From contig NW_025062285.1 of assembly GCF_000002995.4 (NCBI RefSeq), positions 496,001 through 560,000 on the forward strand: a DNA stretch of 64,000 bases. Direction: 5' to 3'. The DNA comes from Brugia malayi (taxonomy: Eukaryota > Nematoda > Chromadorea > Rhabditida > Onchocercidae). The notes under the pieces were generated by a model. It saw only the letters and a program-made list of their open reading frames with translations, was not told the DNA's origin and searched no databases. The position numbers and the translations under genes are program-made. Positions 1 through 12,703 of the stretch are shown here, piece after piece (the first letter of the stretch is position 1; each line of letters opens with the position of its first letter).

Positions 1-132
1 CGTTCCATATATTGTAAAGAGACAATGGAGATTGTAAAATTTATTTTGCTGAAATGCTCCAAAAGTTTTCTTGTAACAAAAAGAAAAAAAAAATCAGTTA
101 AGTAAAATAAGAGTTGAAAACATCATTTTCAG

Positions 133-3100
133 AGAAGAAACAACAGATAACTATAGTGTACCAGCACGATCTGTGCATCACTGTTCTCACTGTCCCTTTA
201 CTTGCAAGCAAAAATCTCGTTTGCTGCGGCATGAAAATAAGCATATTGTAAAAGCCGAACATGAAGTTAGTTTTGCAACCGGATTGTTACATCCTTTTTT
301 CATGAATGTTGGTCTTTCATCTGACAATCTTTATGATTGTTTAGTGCCGAAAATGGCTAAGAATGTGGTGGTGCAGCATTTTCTCTTATAAACCTATATT
401 TGCAGTGCAAATACTGTACGTTCTCATGCCGTTCAACAGTTGTACTGGTGCAACATCTACGACTTCACCAGCCGATCCCTAGGCTTCTTCAAATGCCTGG
501 GCGCCCAAAAGATCTGCACTCTGAGAAAGCTTCGGCCTCTGCCTTTGTACGTACACTTTGTATTTTGTTACGCTTCCCCTTATTCCTCATTCATTCATTT
601 ATTCTGTCTTCTACTGGAAATAAATGAAGTAATAGTTTCCATTCGCGAAGTGTTCTTTATCTTTTCTATCCCTTCTATTATAAAGAAGGGATATCCAATA
701 AAGATAATGATGAAAACAGGAGTAAAGGGAAAGGAATGTTAACTTTTGGTCGTTTACATGAAAAATATGCTTTGATCTTCACACTTATTTGTAATTATAG
801 AAAGTGGAGAAGTGCAGTGAATGTCCCTATACAAGCCGACATATTTGCGACTTGCGAACTCATGCACAGATGCATATCGGGAAACGAGAATTTGCATGCG
901 GGCAGTGTACATATAGTACAAAGCGATCTCACGTTCTCGATGCACACTTACAACTTCATATGGCTGAAAGAAAAGGCATCACTTCCGTTTCCAATAAGGT
1001 AATCACAATGCTTCTTCTACTCATACTTTCGATAACCAGCTTTTCAGGTCAAACAAGTCAAATATGTATCAAAAATAATATGTGAGTGGTTTTGCATATA
1101 TTGCTCAGAAATCTAGCATTCTTGTCGATACGCGACAGAGCTAGCTATTTTTCCACTCTACTTAAAGTAGTTATTTATATCAGAAGTCGCTGATTATTTT
1201 AGTGGTTGCATCTAGCTCATGATAATTGGTATAGAATTCGGAATAAGTTGCATTTCATATATCAGCATGCATAGCAGCATTCTTCGAAATCTCTTTTAAA
1301 TACCGCTAATAAAACAAACGAAATTCACTTGAACTGAATTTCTCAACTTCATGTATGGTTGAGAATTGCAGTATAATAATGATCGAATGATTAAAGAGAG
1401 TGCCGTATTATTTCATAGATAGCTAGAGGTCATTGCTGCAGTGCTTAATACTCCTCTCTGCCCCTTTCCTGGTCAGTATCGCAGTTATGAATTATTAGTT
1501 ATTAGTAGTCAAATTCTTCGGTTTTTAAAAGACTGTTAACTAACTGGAATATGGTGTACAGGATTGGCTATAGAGGTCAAATCAATTCTTAGCTAACTGA
1601 GAAGCCAGTTTTGCTGTGTTTATCTCTATGTTTTAAAATATAAGGTTGCAACATTATTATTTTTTTGATCTATGCACGATTGTTACGCTGAAGCTCTTGT
1701 TCAAATACGTTTTTGGATTAGGAGAGTATTACGCGTGGATTAATGTGATAGATTACAATCTTCCGTTTAGATTGCTTTTTCATAAAATCTATTAAATAGA
1801 ATATTGATTAAAATCATTCATTCTTATGTGCAGATGCGGAAAGGAGATGGCTTCAGAAATCATTCTATTTTACGGCGCAATGGCAAAATTGTAGGAGAAC
1901 GAAGTGGTCATCAATTTTCAAACGTGTATATTTGTCGTTGGTGTCCCTATAGAACACGAATATGCGCCACACTTTTTATCCATCACAGGTTAATTTCATA
2001 GATAAAATTGTTTTAAGGTATATTATGTTATGAAATTGTTGTAAGGCGTCATATTACTTTTACGGTTTTAAAGTTTAGTTTTTTCAGACATGCAATTTTG
2101 CTTTTAATCATTGCAATTAAAGTTTGGATGTTAGGGTGCTATGTAAAAGATGGCTTTGTAAAAAAAAAAAATCTAAATGAACATTGGAATTAAGGAATCA
2201 TTTATGGAATGGTCGATTACGCTGCGAAAAATGTACGTTCAGTACCTGTTACGAAAGGAAGTTACGCGACCACGTGAAGTTACATTTACCGACTGAACCA
2301 TTCTCCAGTACTCCATCAAACAAACCTTCTACTGTTAACAACAAATCCGCTAAGCTTCAAAATGGCGAATATTCTTGCCAGTAAGTTAGCAGTTTTGTTG
2401 GAAGTTCTAGCTAACTATTTTGTTGCAACGATTATAAAAATGAGAGCCATAGTTTTTTTTTTTTTTAGTTTCGGGTGATTGTTATATTTTCCGCCATCAT
2501 TGGGCTTTTATTCATTTATTTAAAAAAAAATTCTTCGCGGATGAGCCAAAACAATTTTCTCAATGAAATGTGTATAGTTGAAATATTTGCTGGGAAGTTT
2601 GTTGGTGATGTGAATAAATTGAAACTTCTTTTACAAGTAATTGGACTCGAAATTCAGTTTTTATTTTCAGTTATCATTGATTTTATTCTTTGTTCTCTTT
2701 GAGGGAGTGCCCATTTACGTGTAGTGGTTATGGGAAATTTTGGCACCATAAGCAAAAGCATCAGAAGCCATCACGCTATCAGTGTGATTTATGTAGCTAT
2801 AGCGTCGGTTCAAATTTCTGTTTGATTAAGCATCGCCAATGCCACAAGAATCACAATAATCTGGAAAATTGTGATGCGAAAATCGAAAAATTCATGTAAA
2901 AAATTTTTATCTTTCCTGCAACTAGTTTTTCTAAATTATTTATATACTTTGTAAGTGCATTTAAGACGTTTGAATGAAAGTTTTAACTCAACAGTTATAG
3001 ATTTAAGAAATAAAATAGACAAATTACATACTTAGCTTCAAACAAGCGTATAAAAGGTACTGAAGACAGTCCTTGATGATGTAAATTATTTCACTCTTTG

Positions 3101-5777
3101 CATCCTTTCTTTCTGCACGCAGTCTTTTTTAGAGTTGTGAAAAATTGTTATTCGGAAGAAATTAATGCTAATGGAATGAATGTAGCGGAAACAGAAGTGA
3201 AGGAGGAACAGAAAGGTTGCATAATAAATTCGACTGATGAACTCTTGCTCAATTGTCCAAAGGATGCAAAAACATATCAGTTCAGTTTGAGTCGTATTGC
3301 CTTGAAACTACCAAATTTTAAAGTGTCGAATGATGCAGGTAAAATTTAACATTGCTGACTTCATTTTCTTTAATTATTTGGCGATACCGAATGAAGTTAG
3401 TTCTGTATAGTGTAAATGCCTCTTTTTTCTTAGCTGATCGTAGAGCAGCTGGAATTCTACAGGGAATATTTATTATTATTATTACTGTTAAAATTACTAT
3501 TTAGAATCACTGCCTAAGACTAAGACATTTCGCTGCAAACAGTGTCCTTATTTTGGAACTGATGAAGTGCTTTTCAAGTATCATGAAGAAATGCATGTCG
3601 GACATCGTCAGTATAGTTGCAATTTATGCACATACAGCTCTCTTTGTCCCATTTCTTTACATAGGCATTTGAACCTACATTTTCCTTCATTGTCATCTCG
3701 TTCGGCTGCAAAAAATAGGTTAGTTTTTATTCTTATGTCAAGTCTTCTCATCAGCTTCTTTGAAAATTGAAAAAGCAAGTGAAAACTTGGTGAGGCATTT
3801 TAGAAAAAAGAAAAAAAAAGTTTTCAAGACTGGGATTATTGTCTCAACCTAAAGATTTTAAGTATGGATAGAATTAGGAAAACGATCTATTACAAATACT
3901 TTTTGTTGTGCTGGGCTATGTTATGCCGTTATCATTCAAAATTCGTATCAAAATATTTTTAGGAAGCGATTACTAAGACATCGTTATCATCAGAGCCCTG
4001 AAACCATCCCTTCAGATGTTAAAGTTCATCAGTGCACTATATGTTCGTACAAAACTGCCTACGAGGATCGCTTTGAGCAGCATCGTCTTGATCATGCTCT
4101 GGTTGGCATCTTGATTTCATTTTTAAATCTGCAGACTTTTTGGGCCTTGAATTTTACCATCTTTAGTTGGAGTATTGGAAAGAGGTAATACATTCGTTTC
4201 TTTAATTATAGACTTTCGTAGTCTTCATTATCTTGATGAGATGGTGCTAAATGATGAATAGATTTTATTCTTCATGGTTCTTATATGTTGAATTGAGAGG
4301 GACTTCAAATTTGTAGCACATACAACAGCGGTTGACAACGTCCATCAAGCGAACAGCACAAAATACTTTTGAACCATTTGTGAGGCCGAAAATTCGTCGA
4401 CCGGATAAACGCTCAGACAGACAGGTTAGTGATCTTAGGGTCATACTATACTTTCGTAATAGTTCTACCAAGTTTTAGAATGGGAAATGTAACTCTGATC
4501 CTTTCTTATGTATAATTTATGATGTGAAAAGAATTTCATAAGGAAAATGTGAAGAAATTTTATCTTTTGAAATTTGCAAAATTTGAAGTTATTATTTAAA
4601 AAAAAAAAAAAAAAAACTAGTCTAAATTGAACTTGAGTTAGGAATGAGTTTTCCTAATGTTTTAAGTTTGGACCTAATCATATTCCAAGTTTTTTTGTTT
4701 TACACATTTTTTTTTACATGAGTTACTTACACTACTACACTTCACACAACAAAAATGCAAAAGACTTAGTATTATTTTTAGTATCATTACTTAAACCATT
4801 TATGAATAGAATTAAATATTGAGTTTGCATTAAATGTCAGAATTTTCAGTTCACCTGTAGCAGATGCTCTTTCCGATGCGATACAATCATAGCATACAAT
4901 ACTCACTTTGAAAAACACGTGGTAAAATCGTTCTTCACATGCAAACTTTGTGATTATTCATCAGAAACTAAAAATGTTGTTGATTTTCACGTTGCCACGC
5001 ATCACTTGGATATACCAATATCGTTCTTTTACAAAAAAGCTATCACGAATCGCAATGAATCGCAGGCATTGATTTATTTTTTAGCATGCATTTAATGATT
5101 TGTTTCATAATACATTCATTTTTCAATGAGGCACGATAAATCCTAATTCAGTTGTTGATTTTATGCTTCTGACTTTGTTGAAACTGATTCAATAAAAATG
5201 CATAGCTTGAATTATTAAATAAGAAAATTTGAACTGAGCTTAATGTTAAATTAAGTAGAATATTTTTATCTTAAAAAGTGGTTCATTATCTTACCAACTA
5301 TTTTATAATTTGATAAAAAATGATTTAGTTTGAATTTTAGACATAGGCATAGTCATTCTTCATTACCTGAAGGACATTTATATGGACAAGCAAAAATATG
5401 GTTGGTAAGATGATGTACCATTTTTGACTACTTTTAGGTTAACACTGTGAAGAAACAATGACTTAAAATTGAAACTATCTATAAATATTGACTTCTAAAG
5501 CGCTTTTTCCTGAAGATTAAGAGACTAATTTGTAATTTCGTTTGTACATGATTTCATTTTATAGATCAAGTTGAAAGATGATGTGGGCTGCAAGAAATAT
5601 CCCCGGCAAGAGTTGAGTTGTTGTCGATGTGATTACCGTACGTTTGTGGTGGTCGAATTTACGCATCACTGGGAACGAATGCACTGTGATCGGGCTCAAA
5701 AGGGTGATCGACGGATTGCCGAGGAACTCCGTATGGATATGGTGCACTCAAGCTGGATTAGAACTGTTGATAATTAG
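133..5777 (+). CDS. Multi-C2H2 zinc-finger protein, 5' end outside window
   Basis: I see about 14 C2H2 fingers, mostly of the C-x2-C-x12-H-x3-4-H type with a CPY/CPF/CTF/CDY start. They are spread over exons at 133-265, 406-546, 801-998, 1834-1988, 2195-2380, 2704-2895, 3133-3338, 3505-3718, 3963-4101, 4317-4424, 4850 to about 5070, possibly 5341-5404, and 5565-5777, ending at TAG. Phases agree across nearly all junctions, for example a Q codon split between 2380 and 2704 (SCQ-ECPF). The exception is the exon starting at 4850, whose donor I could not settle: it reads to a stop at about 5094, and no GT in the right phase joins it to 5341. The first exon begins after a TTTTCAG acceptor in mid-codon, so the start lies upstream. 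Such proteins normally bind DNA in the nucleus. Finger spacing recalls REST-like or ZNF families, but I cannot assign an orthologue. Confidence 0.8.
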
Positions 5778-8700
5778 TAGTATTGGTTGAATTGTTTTGA
5801 AGTTCTTCTTTCATTTGTTGAATGTGACAGTCTTTCATTCTCACTTTGTCATCAGAATTTCTCATCTGTTTGTTTGATATTGATAGTTGAGATCAGTGCT
5901 GAAGTCTTGGATATGTCTGGTCTGGCGGACTTTAGCTGGATGATATATTAGGACAACTAATTGACCTTTTAAGTAGTTCTATAAAATATATTAGCAAGAG
6001 TTGCAGCATTGTTCCGAAAAAGGAATAATGAACTGGCAATGTGTGAAAAAAAAAAAAACGAATTAGTGAAAAGTTCTTTGTATTTAGGGAATAATATTCA
6101 GGCGAAACTTTGTTCACTCATTTCTTCTAGTTCTTTTTTCATTATTTCTTTCACTTTCACTTTATCTACAATAACATGTCACTCCTCGTACTATTCATAA
6201 TTTCTCGATTCATTCAGAGTTCAAATTGCTTCTGTACAATATATATTCATTTCATGCTAGAGTGAAATATTTGTAAAAGGGCTTTTACCAGAGTAAGTTA
6301 TCCTTAATAATTAGCAGAAAAATATTTATACTCTCCTTCTTTTCACCTGACGTATGTATATTAAGCTGAGTTTAAAGGCGAAGTCTGCATTTCAAGCACC
6401 TTTGCGTTTGAAACGGGTAACTGTCTCGCAGACACAACCGTGCTAAACATGTATGTTCAAACCAGTTACCTCTACTTTAGACGCTACCTCATTACCTTAC
6501 TCATCTAATTTTTTCCTCCTTTTTTTTTTTTTGAAGAAGTGGACTACGTAGGTGAGTTTCACTATGAGAATTTCTTTTCATATTTCGGTAGTACTGAATA
6601 TCGTTCAAATATGAATTGGACTATTTTTTCTGGTAATACTCTTCCGGATTTCTATTCTAGTCTACTTTCTGCAGGGTTCATATGATTTTATTCAACTGTA
6701 CTGGTAACTATTCAATTTTAATTCAAGGACTATTAGTATTTTTCCTTCTTTGGTACTTGGTATTATTATTTATTACTATTATTAAGTACTATTACTACTA
6801 ATTATTATTATTATTATTATCAATCGTCTCGTGTTTATTTGAAGGAGAGGATTTTTCTAAACAAGAATAATGTGTGATAAAACCTCTGTGCGTCTTTCAA
6901 TCCTACATGGAATCTTTCACTGATTCGTATCAATTCACACATCTATTTTTGTTCTTGTTTCTTATCGCCATATCATCTCTTATCATATACTCTGGTCAGT
7001 TAATCTTCAACCAAATGTATTGTTTTACCACTTCTGCAAGTCATTATTGCTGTTACTCATTTGTACAATATTAGTATAATAAAAAACTGTCTCGCATTGA
7101 TCTTTCGGATTTAAGTAGAAGTTAACCAAATGATAGGTAAAACTACCCAGAGGTCATCATTCGAGCAACGAAAGTGGACACATACTATGCAGATGGAAAT
7201 GCTAGATATGGTGTCACTGTTTGCAAAACTTGGTAGTACTGCCATTAATCTGCGAGGTGTGAGGTAGGTGCCTGCCAATGGTACCTTACGATTCCTCCAG
7301 AACTGTGGGAGATCAGAAACTGCCACTGAGAACACCCGGAGGGCGAACCTTCTCGGACGCACAAACTTTCGAGATTCTGTTCAGTTCAGTGAGCACTCCT
7401 GTTTTCTGTCTGTACATCCCTGCCTCCCAACTTTTCACACTGTCGCAGCTCAGGCCCGTTGCCACGTGTCTCTCTCAGACCCCTTCTATCTCTATAGGAG
7501 TTGGTTAACTGCAAGTGTCGGGTTCAGGAGCACGTTGCGCAGAGAGGAGCGGAGATGTGGTTAGCTGGTTATGCATGTGTGGTGTGCTCGTGTACGTGGG
7601 TTGTACGTGCGTGGGTGGTACGTCTGTGTGCATGTGGGCACGTGTTGCATGTACGTGTGACATGAACTAACGTATATATGTGAAGATGCGATGAGCGGGG
7701 GAGTATTTGTTGAGGTATTTCACATAAGTGTGAGGGAACGGGAAGAATTGACTTGACGGGGACGAATTGATCTCGCGGATTTATTGCATGTGTTAACCGT
7801 TTTTCACGTGTTATTACTTATCAACTCTCGTTATAGAAATATTGTGACAAAACAGTAAATAGCTACACAATGCGGAATGTATCATGTGGTGTCACGCTAT
7901 TATATGTTATTCAATCGAAGTGAAATGAGTATATTTCATTGTCCATCTCTTTGCTGTCCAATTTGCTTCCCTCGTCGTTTATGCGCTTCCTTATACTGAG
8001 ATTATTTTTTTTTTATATAACTTACTCTCAAAATATGTTTTAAATGATCGCTTCATCACCACTGACATGAAAAATGAATAGGAATAATTTGCGATGAGGT
8101 GAAGCAAAATAGTGGAGAGGTGCAGGAATCAAACAAAGGGATAGTTTGAAAAAGGAAATTAGCAAGTGCGAATTTATGAACTTTAAAGAACTTCGGTCGA
8201 AATTACTCTTCTTCGGTCTTTCTTTTTGTTGAAGATTGGACTTTCGTTCACCTTTCTGTTTTTGAGTCACTTTTAACAAAGTGAGTCAAAAAAGCGTCAA
8301 TTCTTTGCCACAGATAGCTGTGTAAATTGTAATGTCGCAGGTTACACCACACATTATTGGAATACTTGATGTTGTGTATGACGAAAAAGCTAGAAGCTAA
8401 ATGCATATACTCAATGAGTTGTCTTTTCTCTTATGGTGCTTGTTGGGGGGCGCGTAATGTTTGCATAATGTCTAGGATACCGGGAAACAGGATACAGTGT
8501 TGTATGGATAAGGTAGATGGAAAAATAATTGATTATTTTACATTGTATTTATAGCCTGTGTTATATCTTTGGTCATTTCTACTGACTACTTGATCTACTT
8601 TAATACAACGCAAACACGGTAGTTCTGCTGATAGCGATACCACCTATTCCATATATCCTTCATTTGGTGTATTTTTAGGTTGTTTTATTGTTGTCATATT

Positions 8701-9139
8701 TCTTCTAAGCAATGTGCTTTGCGTAGAATTCTATATGTTACGTATTCGCAAGCTTTTACATGTTTTCGTATGTACTTCACTTATGGTGTACAGATTTTCA
8801 GATCTTTCCGTAATTAACACTGCCAATCCTATGATACACGGAACGATACACGATGGTTTGCATACTCCTATGTGTTTAACATGTGTAAGTAATATGGATA
8901 GGTACTTATAATAGATACTTAGATATCTGTTGAAGAAATGTTCATAATATTGAGGAAATGTTCAGCATGATATATGTAAGGATTTATTATAAGAAATGCG
9001 TAAAAGTCAAGCGTAATATCTGCGATTATACCTTGTGAATGTGTCGTTACTGCCATACTATGAGATAGCGTATTATCGTCTTCAGGGTAGGTAGGGTTAC
9101 TTTTTGCATTTTTCATTCTGGCTGCATAATTGTGGCATA
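5778..9139. other. Intergenic region between zinc-finger gene and car-1
   Basis: No exon chain with matching phases was found here. It contains short AT-rich tracts, a trinucleotide-like (ATT/ACT)n stretch near 6765-6820, and a GT/GTAC-rich segment at about 7560-7680. A good splice-acceptor-like site (TCGTCTTCAG) ends at 9085, 54 bases before the car-1 start codon. It is a candidate spliced-leader trans-splicing site, as nematode genes commonly have. The promoter itself cannot be identified by eye. Confidence 0.5.
9074..9085 (+). promoter_or_regulatory. Candidate trans-splice acceptor of car-1
   Basis: A pyrimidine-rich TATCGTCTTCAG ends 54 bases upstream of the car-1 ATG, with no upstream coding exon in phase. 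This fits a nematode spliced-leader acceptor or an untranslated-exon acceptor. The sequence alone cannot tell which. Confidence 0.35.
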
Positions 9140-12100
9140 ATGGCACAACAAACTCCCTACATTGGAAGCAGAATAAGTTTGATTTCTAAACTCGATATAC
9201 GCTACGAGGGAATATTGTACACCGTCGATACCAATGAATCAACTATTGCTCTTGCCAAAGGTTGCTGTATCGAATTTCTACTTATGCATATTTAGTATTG
9301 TTCTTTGAATATACATGACTAACTCGGTAACATCAAATCAAATATTAGATTGAGTTATCGGTTTTATGCATCACTAATACCACTGATTAACGTTATACAT
9401 GGATTAATAAAGATCACTTTACATTTTGCTTGTTTAGTATGAAAAATTGAACTGGTAGACTAAGAACTGCAAATAGAAACCACAGTTTAAGCAACCAATA
9501 AAAAGAATGATAATTCATATTAGGATCTTGATCCATCCAACTCAGGAGGAGGTCAGTGGCCATCAATACATATGTGATTTAAGTGTATCTTATTTGAAGC
9601 TTTATGTTCACATAAGCTTTTGTTACAGCTATTCCTCAGCGAAACGTCTAAGTCGGAACAGTTTTTTACTTACCATTTTAGATTATTAAATTAGTTCAAA
9701 TTTGCTGCATTTTTCCTACACTGTTCTAACGTGATATAGTTCAGTGCGTTCGTTCGGAACGGAAGACAGACCAACACCAAATCCAGTTGCTGCTCGTGAT
9801 GACATATATGAATACATTATTTTCAAAGCAACTGATATCAAAGATCTAATTGTGTGTGAAACACCAAAACCGGTACCTCAACTTGCTAGCGGCTTGGCAT
9901 ATGACCCAGCCATATTATCGATTTCTTCAGGACGTACCATCCCAATGCATCCCTCAGTTCCTGGTGTACCTATGGGTAGCAACATTATTAGCGCTGGATG
10001 TGAGTTCTTTCTCAGTTTGACCAGCTTGCTTAATTTTAAATTTAGAAATTAAAATTAGTTGATTATACTTGATCTTTTCCTCACCACGTTCTACATGAAG
10101 TTTGTGAAAAATATTTTTCTACAAATTAAAATAATATAAAGATAGCTTTACCATGAGTTTACTCAGATCAAAAATGGAATATCGAAGATAATATACTATT
10201 GTATCAATTTCTGATATATTATTTATTTATTTGTTTACAGCAGCTAATTTGAATGTATTTGAAGCGTCGCGTTCTGGCACACCGAATCGCATTTCTCCAG
10301 CTGAAGATCCGGCACATTCGCGTGCTCCTGGGGCAGGACGCAATCAACGTACAGGTTCATTGCCAAGTGCAGTGCAGCCCACGACAGGTACTAAAAACCG
10401 TGGTGGTTTCCAGCAGCAGATACATCAAGGAACACTTAATACCGGACGTCAGTTTACACATGATTGAGGCTTTGAGGCTTTATCGCTACAAGGAGGGAGC
10501 TTAAGCTGTACTTTCTTTTTTGGCATGTTCCCTGTTGAATATTTTGTTTTTTATTTCCCCATTTCGCAGAACAATTTAAGCTTTTAGTTGGTCAATATAA
10601 CGATTTTTTTAGTCTAATCTTTCTAATTTTTATATAATCGCTTTTTTAATTAGTAGTTTAGGGCCTAGCAATTATGATGGCCGAGACTTAGCATCAGTTC
10701 ATTATACGTGCATTAATTTGCGCACAAATTGTAAATCATAATGCGTATTTCCTTTGCATTCTTTGGAGTGCTGATATGTCACAGAACGAATGATACGATT
10801 TTGATGCATCCACTAATTCAGAGTTTTCATGCTGGTTAAAGCATGCTGTGATTACTTTTTTGATTCCTTCGCTTATAGATCTACTTGATCATTTTTACTA
10901 TATATATCAAGTGAAAACTGCTATATTTTGTGAATGAGTTTAACCAAGTAGCTCATGTATTTAATTCCAAAACTCTAAATTATTTCCAATTTAGGACAGC
11001 AGAATTATCCAAATGTTGGTGGGACTTATCAGGGTAGCTATGGAAGAGGTGGGCAGCAGAATAATTATCGTGAGAGTCGTGGAGGTTTCTTCACTCGTGG
11101 AGGTAGTGTAAATTATCAACGCGGTGGAGGAGGTCATCGTGGTGGAGTTGGTGGAAAGCCACAATCGAAAGAGAAGCTGAAGTTTGAAAGTGACTACGAC
11201 TTTGAGAAGGCCAACGAACAATTCCAGGAAACACTGAATCATATCAGTCTCGATCTTAAGAAAACCAAGCTGGAAGGTTAGTTATTGTGCATTGTATAGT
11301 GCTTTCTGCATATTACTAATGTCGTATCATTTCAGCAACTATCAAATTCTTTTGTTTGAGGCGAAAATAGGATTGCTTGATTTTGCCTAATCCTTTTCAC
11401 TTAACTGCTGTTTTGCTTTGTATCTTTATTTACCATGATGTTTAGAATTGCATTAGATTACAACAAGTGGGGATGCAGTAGTATTAAAGTATCCTTCCAA
11501 TAATATTAGACACTACTGAACTGAATGATTATAGGCCAGTTCCTATAATTCTGATGTTGACATTGTTTAGACGTTCAGTTCTATTGCAAATCGAAACTAA
11601 CACTGTCTGTATCTCATAGTTGGCGTAATTGTTGGCTCTATACTATTTCTACTCAGCATTCAACTGATACATTCTTCAGAATTCTTTAGGAGAGACATGG
11701 GAAGGGTCCATGGTTCTTCGCTTTTTTTTGGATATTTTCTTTTAGATGGAAGTAAGAAGTCAGGAACGGGATCTGATGCTGGTTCAGATGTCATCGAAGA
11801 AGAAGTCACTGAAAATGGCCAGGAGGAACAAGAAAAGCGGTATTATGATAAAAGTTCATCGTTTTTCGACCGAATATCATGTGAAGCGCTTGAAAAACAA
11901 GAAGGGTATGTTTTGCTTTTTTCATTATTATTGCCATTTTATCGTTGTAAGGAAATGTGGGTTTTCTGAGTGTTCTTTCTAATGCATGAGTCGAAACTTT
12001 TCTTAATCTTAATATAGGAAGCCACGTACGGACTGGAGAAAGGAGCGTGAGACAAACCAAGAGACATTTGGACATTCCGCGGTGCGCTCGCTTACATATC

Positions 12101-12703
12101 GCCGTCCTCGAGGATTCATGAGTGGTCGTGGTGGCCGTAGTGGACACATGAATAGTGCTTATCGCTACAGTTCTGGTAGGCCTTGATAAATTGTACATAT
12201 TGTTAGTGCTTATAGGTAACTCAATATATGGTCCCATTTCTTAGTTCTACCAGCTGTGCTTTTACCATGTTTGTTCTATATATGGCTCAGGAAAGTGACA
12301 AATGTGGTTGCTTTAAAACTCAGTGCATTATTTAACTTACTGATGATATTTATTTATTGGAATCGTTTTATTTTTCTCAATATCGGTGATTAGAAATTCA
12401 GTACAGTTTTAGGAGTTTTATTCACATTTCAAAGTAATAAGGGACTTTCTTTTTTGAAAAAAAAACTTAGTGGATGTAGCTGTCATACATTTCCTGGTAT
12501 TGACAGATACAAAGTGAAATCTTCGTAAAAATCGTTCCAGTTAAGATTTATCAACTAGCTTGGAATTCTATTTCTCGTAATATAAGTTTATCTTTCCAGG
12601 CTACAACTACGGAAATCAGCAACGAAGCAGTTACGGCAATTTCCACAACAATTACAATCGTCGGAACAATTATCGTAGTAACGCCAGCTATTCTGGCCAA
12701 TAA
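9140..12703 (+). CDS. car-1: CAR-1 / LSM14 (Trailer hitch, RAP55) mRNP protein
   Basis: Seven exons join in phase: 9140-9260, 9745-9999, 10241-10387, 10995-11276, 11746-11905, 12018-12175 and 12600-12703 (TAA), giving 408 aa. The N-terminal LSm14 domain (about residues 1-80) begins with [20 protein letters not shown] and contains [11 protein letters not shown] across the first intron. The FDF domain follows at about 240-265 ([17 protein letters not shown]), then the FFD box ([12 protein letters not shown]) and TFG box (near [10 protein letters not shown]). RGG/GRGG runs flank these ([22 protein letters not shown]), and the C-terminus is rich in Y, N and G. Proteins of this family bind RNA and the DDX6 helicase in P bodies and germ granules and repress translation; the C. 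elegans member is needed for cytokinesis and germline granules. The start was chosen because the family begins with a short M-x-x-TPYIG leader. ATTAAA at 12746 is a possible poly(A) signal. Confidence 0.95.

Noticed and set aside
7268..7564. 98-codon plus-strand frame before car-1
   Set aside because: No recognisable domain, no supporting splice sites, and a competing frame overlaps it.
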